From Mycobacterium paraense (GTDB lineage: Bacteria > Actinomycetota > Actinomycetes > Mycobacteriales > Mycobacteriaceae): DNA of 64,000 bases. Shown here piece after piece: positions 59,776 to 64,000 of the stretch. The first letter of the stretch is position 1. Each line of letters starts with the position of its first letter. The stretch is taken from contig NZ_LQPM01000036.1 of NCBI RefSeq assembly GCF_002101815.1, positions 124,001-188,000 on the forward strand, written 5' to 3'. Made by a program: the position numbers and the translations under genes. Under the pieces are notes generated by a model that made no database searches, had not been told where the DNA came from, and saw nothing but the letters and a program-made list of their open reading frames with translations.

Positions 59776-60732
59776 GTGAGCAACCTCGAGACCGCCCCGG
59801 TCGAAGTCGCTTGCGGCGCGTCCGGCGCCCCCGGCGTCGAGGTGTTACATCCGCGCGAGGTCCCGCTGGGCGGGCCGAGGGCGATGCGGGTGCGGCGCAC
59901 GCTTCCGCAGCGGCAACGCTCGCTCGTCGGCGCCTGGTGCTTCCTCGACCACTACGGACCGGCACACGCGCGCATGGACGTCCCGCCTCACCCCCACACC
60001 GGATTGCAAACCGTCAGTTGGTTGTTCGACGGGGAAGTGGAGCACCGCGACAGCGCCGGAGTCCACGCGTTGGTCCGGCCCGGCGAGCTGAACCTGATGA
60101 CGGCGGGCGCCGGTATTTGCCACTCCGAGGTGTCGATCGACTCGGATACCGCGTTGCACGGGGTGCAGTTGTGGGTCGCGCTGCCCGAGTCGCACCGCGA
60201 CACCGGCCGCGACTTCGCCCACTACGCGCCCCCGCCGATTTCGCTGCCGGGGGCGGTCGCACGCGTGTTTCTCGGGCAGCTGGCCGACGGCAGGTCCCCG
60301 GTGCGCACGTTCACGCCGCTGCTGGGCGCACAGCTCGACCTGGAGCCGAACGCCGCGTTGGACATCGAGGTCGATCCGGCATTCGAACACGGCCTGCTCT
60401 GCGACTCGGGGGCGGTCGCGCTGGGCGCGACGGCCCTGGCGGTCGCCGAGCTCGGCTACCAAGGACCCGGCCATTCGACGGTGCCGGTGCGCAACCTCGG
60501 TGACCGGCCGGCGCGGGCGCTGCTCCTGGGCGGGCCACCGTTTGCCGAACAGTTGGTGATGTGGTGGAACTTCGTCGGCCGCAGTCACGACGACATCGTG
60601 GGCTACCGCCGACAGTGGGAGGACGGCGACGACCGGTTCGGCGCCGTCACGGGCTATCGCGGGTCGGTCACCCGACTGCCCGCTCCGCCGTTGCCGACCA
60701 CCCGGCTGCGGCCCCGACCGAGTACCGCATAG
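59776..60732 (+). CDS. Pirin-family protein
   Basis: A 318-residue pirin. The cupin metal ligands are in PPHPHTGLQTVSWLFDGEVEHRDSAG (His, His) and the later segment LHGVQLWVALPESHRD. Bacterial pirins can be quercetin 2,3-dioxygenases or redox-sensing cofactors. I prefer GTG 59776; a GTG at 59743 overlaps the acyl-CoA dehydrogenase stop and is possible. It is followed within 12 bp by a small acetyltransferase. Confidence 0.9.
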   Translation: MSNLETAPVEVACGASGAPGVEVLHPREVPLGGPRAMRVRRTLPQRQRSLVGAWCFLDHYGPAHARMDVPPHPHTGLQTVSWLFDGEVEHRDSAGVHALVRPGELNLMTAGAGICHSEVSIDSDTALHGVQLWVALPESHRDTGRDFAHYAPPPISLPGAVARVFLGQLADGRSPVRTFTPLLGAQLDLEPNAALDIEVDPAFEHGLLCDSGAVALGATALAVAELGYQGPGHSTVPVRNLGDRPARALLLGGPPFAEQLVMWWNFVGRSHDDIVGYRRQWEDGDDRFGAVTGYRGSVTRLPAPPLPTTRLRPRPSTA

Positions 60733-60744
60733 AAGGGAGCACAC

Positions 60745-61062
60745 ATGACCGCCGACAAGACCGGCGCCCCGACCACCGTCACCGCCGAGGAGGGCCGGTA
60801 CACCATCTCCGTCGAGGGAAAGACCGTCGGCCTCGCCGACTTCTACGATCGTGGCGATCAGCGCGTCTTCCACCACACCGAGATCGACCCCGCGTACGGC
60901 GGCCGCGGCCTGGCCACCATCCTCGTCGAGGAGGCGCTCAACGCGGCTCGCGCCGATGGCAAGCGCATCGTTCCGGTGTGCTCGATGGTGGTCACGGTGC
61001 TCAAGAAGCACCCCGAGTTCGATGACATCACCGATCCCGTCACTCCCGACGCCCGTCGGTAG
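60745..61062 (+). CDS. GNAT-like N-acetyltransferase (YjdJ/GtnT type)
   Basis: A 105-residue protein of the small acetyltransferase family PF14542. It has GDQRVFHHTEIDPAYGGRGLATILVEEALNAAR, giving the acetyl-CoA loop (Y-GGRGLA), then GKRIVPVCSMVVTVLKKHPEF with the Cys and HPE end of the family. AAGGGAG lies just before the ATG. Substrate unknown. Confidence 0.9.
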   Translation: MTADKTGAPTTVTAEEGRYTISVEGKTVGLADFYDRGDQRVFHHTEIDPAYGGRGLATILVEEALNAARADGKRIVPVCSMVVTVLKKHPEFDDITDPVTPDARR

Positions 61063-61082
61063 TACGGCCCTAACCGGTCCGT

Positions 61083-61349
61083 CTACTTGCCAGTGCGCTC
61101 GCGGTGCTTGCACCCGGGCCAGCAACACGGCCGCCGCTTGCCTTCCTCCAGCTCCTCCTGGGTTCGGCGAATGCGGCGCTGCCGGGTCGCGTCCTGCTTG
61201 GCGTCCTCGACCCAGCAGATGAACTCGTTGCGCGCCAACGGCGTGATGTCCTGCCAGGCGGCCAAGGCGGTCGAGTTCGCGGTCAACGCCTCACGTAGAT
61301 CGGCCGGCAATTTGTGGACCACTCCGCCGGGGACTCGGTTGCTGCTCAC
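61083..61349 (-). CDS. YdeI/OmpD-associated (OmdA) family protein
   Basis: An 88-residue protein with the family segment LPADLREALTANSTALAAWQDITPLARNEFICWVEDAKQDATRQRRI, the C-terminal bacteriocin-protection domain (PF13376). The short C-terminal extension CCWPGCKHRERTGK has two cysteines and His. Role unknown. Confidence 0.88.
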   Translation of the reverse strand: MSSNRVPGGVVHKLPADLREALTANSTALAAWQDITPLARNEFICWVEDAKQDATRQRRIRRTQEELEEGKRRPCCWPGCKHRERTGK

Positions 61350-61387
61350 GGGGCTAGGGTAAGGCGACCGGGCCCGAGGAGGCAGCA

Positions 61388-61741
61388 GTGACCGAGCACG
61401 AGGTGCGGATGATCGTGTTGTCGACCGACGATCTGGACGAGTCGATCCGCTTCTACAGCGAGACCCTCGGAATGCCGCTGAAGTTCCGCGACGGCGCCCA
61501 TTTCGCCGCCCTGGACGGCGGCGCGGTCACCCTCGCGCTGGCGACCGCGGTGGACCACCCCATACCCGGGCAGGTTGTGGTCGGGATCAAGACCGCCGAC
61601 GTCGACGCCGCCGCGAAGGCCATCGAAGCCAGCGGCGGCGGCATCGTGAAGGGCCCGTACGACGACGCGCACGAGCGGCGGGCCGTGGTCTACGACAACA
61701 AGGGCAACGGCCTGGTCTTTTACAGCCCGCTGGGCCGGTGA
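61388..61741 (+). CDS. VOC-superfamily (glyoxalase-like) protein
   Basis: A 117-residue VOC protein with paired beta-alpha-beta-beta-beta units (MIVLSTDDLDESIRFYSETLGM; then VVVGIKTADVDAAAKAIEASGG). The GTG at 61388 follows GAGGAGG. Metal ligands are not obvious, so it may bind rather than convert its ligand. It is followed by a peroxidase gene 22 bp on. Confidence 0.9.
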   Translation: MTEHEVRMIVLSTDDLDESIRFYSETLGMPLKFRDGAHFAALDGGAVTLALATAVDHPIPGQVVVGIKTADVDAAAKAIEASGGGIVKGPYDDAHERRAVVYDNKGNGLVFYSPLGR

Positions 61742-61763
61742 GACAAGTGTTAGCGTCGTCGGC

Positions 61764-62261
61764 GTGACCCTCAAAGACATCGCCCTCACCACCCTCGACG
61801 GCACGCCGACGACGCTGGCCGAATTGTCCAGCGGCGCAACGCTGATCGTGAACGTCGCCTCCAAGTGCGGCCTGACGCCGCAGTACACCGCGCTGGAGAA
61901 GCTCGCCAAGGACTACCGCGACCGCGGTCTGACGGTCGTCGGCGTTCCGTGCAACCAGTTCATGGGCCAGGAACCGGGCACGGCCGACGAGATCCGGGAG
62001 TTCTGCTCGACGACCTACGGGGTGACGTTTCCGTTGCTGGCCAAGACGGACGTCAACGGCGAGGGCCGCCACCCGCTGTACGCCGAGCTGACCAAGGCCA
62101 CCGATTCCGACGGTTCGGCGGGCGACATCCAATGGAACTTCGAGAAGTTTCTGCTCGACCCCGACGGTGAGGTGGTCAATCGGTTTCGTCCCCGGACGCA
62201 ACCCGACGCCCCTGAGGTCATCAGCGCCGTCGAGGCCGTGCTGCCCGAGCGGAAAACATAA
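61764..62261 (+). CDS. Glutathione peroxidase-like thiol peroxidase
   Basis: A 165-residue peroxidase of the Gpx family. The peroxidatic Cys lies in NVASKCGLTPQYTALEKL, the resolving Cys probably in GVPCNQFMGQEPG, with a Gln and the late GDIQWNFEKFLLD Trp of the catalytic site. Mycobacteria lack glutathione, so thioredoxin is the likely reductant. A perfect bidirectional terminator follows the stop. Confidence 0.96.
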   Translation: MTLKDIALTTLDGTPTTLAELSSGATLIVNVASKCGLTPQYTALEKLAKDYRDRGLTVVGVPCNQFMGQEPGTADEIREFCSTTYGVTFPLLAKTDVNGEGRHPLYAELTKATDSDGSAGDIQWNFEKFLLDPDGEVVNRFRPRTQPDAPEVISAVEAVLPERKT

Positions 62262-62292
62262 AGGCCACGAACTATTCGAGTTCGTGGCCTTT
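62260..62292. terminator. Bidirectional terminator after the peroxidase gene
   Basis: AAAGGCCACGAACT (62260-62273) and AGTTCGTGGCCTTT (62279-62292) form a perfect 14-bp stem with a 5-nt loop; A-runs and T-runs flank it on either side. It overlaps the stop codon and ends 30 bp before the tRNA-Leu 3' end on the other strand, so it serves both. Confidence 0.9.
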
Positions 62293-62322
62293 AGGCCGAC
62301 GGTTCGTAGAACCGCTCACCGG

Positions 62323-62405
62323 TGGGCGAAGGGGGACTTGAACCCCCACGTCCCGAAGGACACTGGCACCTGAAGCCAGCGCGTCTGCCATTCCGCCACT
62401 CGCCC
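62323..62405 (-). tRNA. tRNA-Leu (anticodon CAG)
   Basis: An 83-nt tRNA. Acceptor pairs GGGCGAG with TTCGCCC, the anticodon stem CTGGC/GCCAG carries loop TTCAGGT (anticodon CAG, reads CUG), a long variable arm of the type-II Leu tRNA with TGTCCTTCGGGACG, and T arm GGGGG-TTCAAGT-CCCCC. The 3' CCA is not fully encoded. Same place as leuT in M. tuberculosis, next to fhaA. Confidence 0.97.
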
Positions 62406-62658
62406 CGAAAACAACCGAAGGACCATACCACTCTAAACGTCGCCTGCCCCAATCGCCTTGGCGGGACCGGGCGGCCGCTCGCGGCACCGCCCGACCGCCC
62501 CGACAGCGCGTTGAGCTGCGCGGATGCGATTCTCAGAATTCCCACGGTGCCGCACCGTCGCGAAGTCCCGATAACATGCTGGAGTGAGCCAACACGCGGG
62601 CGGTTCGTTTGCCTCGCGCCCGCGACACACCACGGCAACTGCGGGCGAGCGCTGAAAG

Positions 62659-64000
62659 ATGAGTAGCCAAAAGGGGCTCGTTCAGCGGATCGAGCGCAAG
62701 CTCGAGGCGACGGTGGACAACGCGTTCGCCCGGATGTTCGGCGGATCGATCGTGCCGCAAGAGGTTGAAGCGCTATTGCGCAGGGAAGCCGAGGACGGGG
62801 TACGCGCGCTGCAAGGGAATCGTCTTTTGGCCCCCAACGAATACATCATTACCCTCGGTATGCACGACTTTGCGAAGGTGGGAGCCGACACGGATCTCAC
62901 GTCGAACGCTTTCGCGAGGTACCTGGCCGACTATATCTATGAACAGGGGTGGCAAACGTATGGTGATGTGGTCGTCCGGTTCGAGCAGTCGTCGAGCCTG
63001 CATACCGGCCAGTACCGCGCCCGCGGTGCTGTCAATCCCGATGTCGAGCCCCGCCCGACCGTCATCCACCCTCTCCGGCCACAATCAGATCACGCGTTCG
63101 GCGCAGAACGAGGAGTAGCAGCAATGACTGACAATTCGAGCTACCACGGGGGTCAGGGGCAGGGCCGGCCCGGCGACGAGTACTACGACGACCGTTACGG
63201 GCGCCCGCAAGACGAGGCGCGCGGACCGGAGCCGCAGGGCGGGCCGGAGCCACGCGGCGGCTACCCGCCCGAGCAGGGTGGCTACCCGCCGCCGGGTGGC
63301 TACCCGCCACCTCGCCAGCCCGAGCAGGGCGGCTACCCGCAACAAGGCGGCGGCTACCCCGACCAGGGCGGCTACCAGGAACAGCGCGGCGGCTACCCGC
63401 AACAGCCCGGCGGCGGCTACCCCGACCAGGGCGGCTACCAAGAGCAGCGCGGCGGCTACCCCGAGCAGGGCGGCTACGACCAGCGCGGCTACCAGGCGCC
63501 GGGCGGCTACCCCGACCAGGGGCAAGGCGGCTACCCGCCGCCGTCCTACGAACAACGTCCTCCCGCGCCCGGCGGCTACGGCGGTCAGGGCTACGACCAG
63601 GGCTACCGGCAGGGCGGTGGCTACCCGCCGCCCGGTGGCGGTCAGGCCGGGGCCACCCAGCAGGGGTACGGGTACGGCGAGTACGGGCGCGGGCCGGCCC
63701 GCCCGGAGGAGAGCGCCTACGCGCCGCCGGCGCCGCAGGGCGCGCCCGAGCAACAACGTCCGCCTTACCCGGAGCAGGGCGGCGGCTACGACCAGGGCTA
63801 TCAGCAGGGTGGCGGATACGGCCAGCAGGACTACGGCCAGGGCGACTACACCCAGTACGCCGAAAGCGTTCCGGGCGGCGGGTACCCCCCGCAAGGCGGA
63901 TACGCCGACACCGCCCACCGTGACTACGAGTACGGCCAGCCCGCCGACTACGGCCAGCCCGCCGACTACGGCCAACCGGCCGACTACGGCCAGCCGGCCG
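62659..64000 (+). CDS. fhaA: FHA-domain protein FhaA (3' end outside window)
   Basis: The first 447 codons of FhaA (Rv0020c). N-terminal domain of about 1-135 (MSSQKGLVQRIERKLEATVD, then GGSIVPQEVEALLRREAEDG and DYIYEQGWQTYGDVVVRFEQ), followed by a long Gly/Tyr/Pro/Gln repeat region made of GGYP and DQGGY units. The C-terminal FHA domain lies beyond the window. FhaA binds phosphorylated MviN and is a PknA/PknB substrate controlling peptidoglycan synthesis. The last 70 bases are an 18-bp tandem repeat. Confidence 0.96.
   Translation, partial: MSSQKGLVQRIERKLEATVDNAFARMFGGSIVPQEVEALLRREAEDGVRALQGNRLLAPNEYIITLGMHDFAKVGADTDLTSNAFARYLADYIYEQGWQTYGDVVVRFEQSSSLHTGQYRARGAVNPDVEPRPTVIHPLRPQSDHAFGAERGVAAMTDNSSYHGGQGQGRPGDEYYDDRYGRPQDEARGPEPQGGPEPRGGYPPEQGGYPPPGGYPPPRQPEQGGYPQQGGGYPDQGGYQEQRGGYPQQPGGGYPDQGGYQEQRGGYPEQGGYDQRGYQAPGGYPDQGQGGYPPPSYEQRPPAPGGYGGQGYDQGYRQGGGYPPPGGGQAGATQQGYGYGEYGRGPARPEESAYAPPAPQGAPEQQRPPYPEQGGGYDQGYQQGGGYGQQDYGQGDYTQYAESVPGGGYPPQGGYADTAHRDYEYGQPADYGQPADYGQPADYGQPA
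63931..64000 (+). repeat. 18-bp tandem repeat inside fhaA
   Basis: Nearly four tandem copies of an 18-bp unit (about TACGGCCAGCCCGCCGAC) coding for YGQPAD. It continues past the window edge. Likely a length-variable part of the disordered linker. Confidence 0.9.

Noticed and set aside
63085..63975. Minus-strand hydrophobic ORF of 296 codons
   Set aside because: It is antisense to the repeat region of fhaA; its Val/Leu/Ala repeats only mirror the GGYP/DQGGY codons.
63200..64000. CRISPR-like periodic repeats
   Set aside because: The periodicity is of coding GGYP and YGQPAD units without unique spacers; it is the FhaA linker.

Overview
The window is high-GC, densely packed actinobacterial DNA from a Mycobacterium, probably a slow grower. 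This rests on gene content and order: fhaA, tRNA-Leu, whiB5 with its divergent NlpC/P60-DUF4226 cluster, yqgE, leuS, mtc28, ino1, ponA1, rpsF-ssb-rpsR-rplI and dnaB. This is the order around the M. tuberculosis origin (about Rv0020c to Rv0058), read in reverse. Comparisons with M. tuberculosis are from memory, not from a search.

Layout. 1-18.8 kb is accessory. It holds a minus-strand redox operon (ferritin-like diiron-type protein, [3Fe-4S]-type ferredoxin, ferredoxin reductase), an F420-type oxidoreductase, a phenolic acid decarboxylase, a hemolysin-III protein, two near-twin membrane diguanylate cyclases, a small treble-clef protein behind a perfect palindrome, a phospholipase D, a MarR-controlled cluster (NAD(P)-binding protein, MarR, DoxX-like protein, membrane protein, multicopper oxidase), a SigG-type sigma factor operon and a fused HadA/HadB dehydratase. 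18.8-32.7 kb is a conserved core: a serine hydrolase coupled to a dnaB carrying two inteins, four ribosomal/SSB genes, PfpI, a GT87-type mannosyltransferase, ponA1, a DUF5318 gene, the remains of a DUF1707 gene, PadR and ino1. 32.8-37.2 kb is an inserted four-gene cassette (LLM oxidoreductase, sulfotransferase, TIM barrel, DUF1214). 37.2-52.1 kb returns to the conserved order with a fused amino-acid ABC transporter inserted. 52.1-58.3 kb is the whiB5/ESX-associated module. 58.3-62.3 kb is accessory metabolism. A tRNA-Leu and the start of fhaA close the window.

How genes work together. Many neighbours overlap by ATGA or GTGA, so translational coupling is the rule: hydrolase/ferredoxin, dnaB/serine hydrolase, ponA1/GT87/PfpI, the 33-37 kb cassette, and the whiB5-divergent cluster. 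The clearest regulatory circuit visible in the DNA is three copies of one 23-bp inverted repeat, in front of the NmrA-like gene, marR and the doxX-like gene. The most unusual protein is DnaB: a 145-residue intein splits its Walker A motif, and a 425-residue intein with a homing endonuclease sits further downstream.
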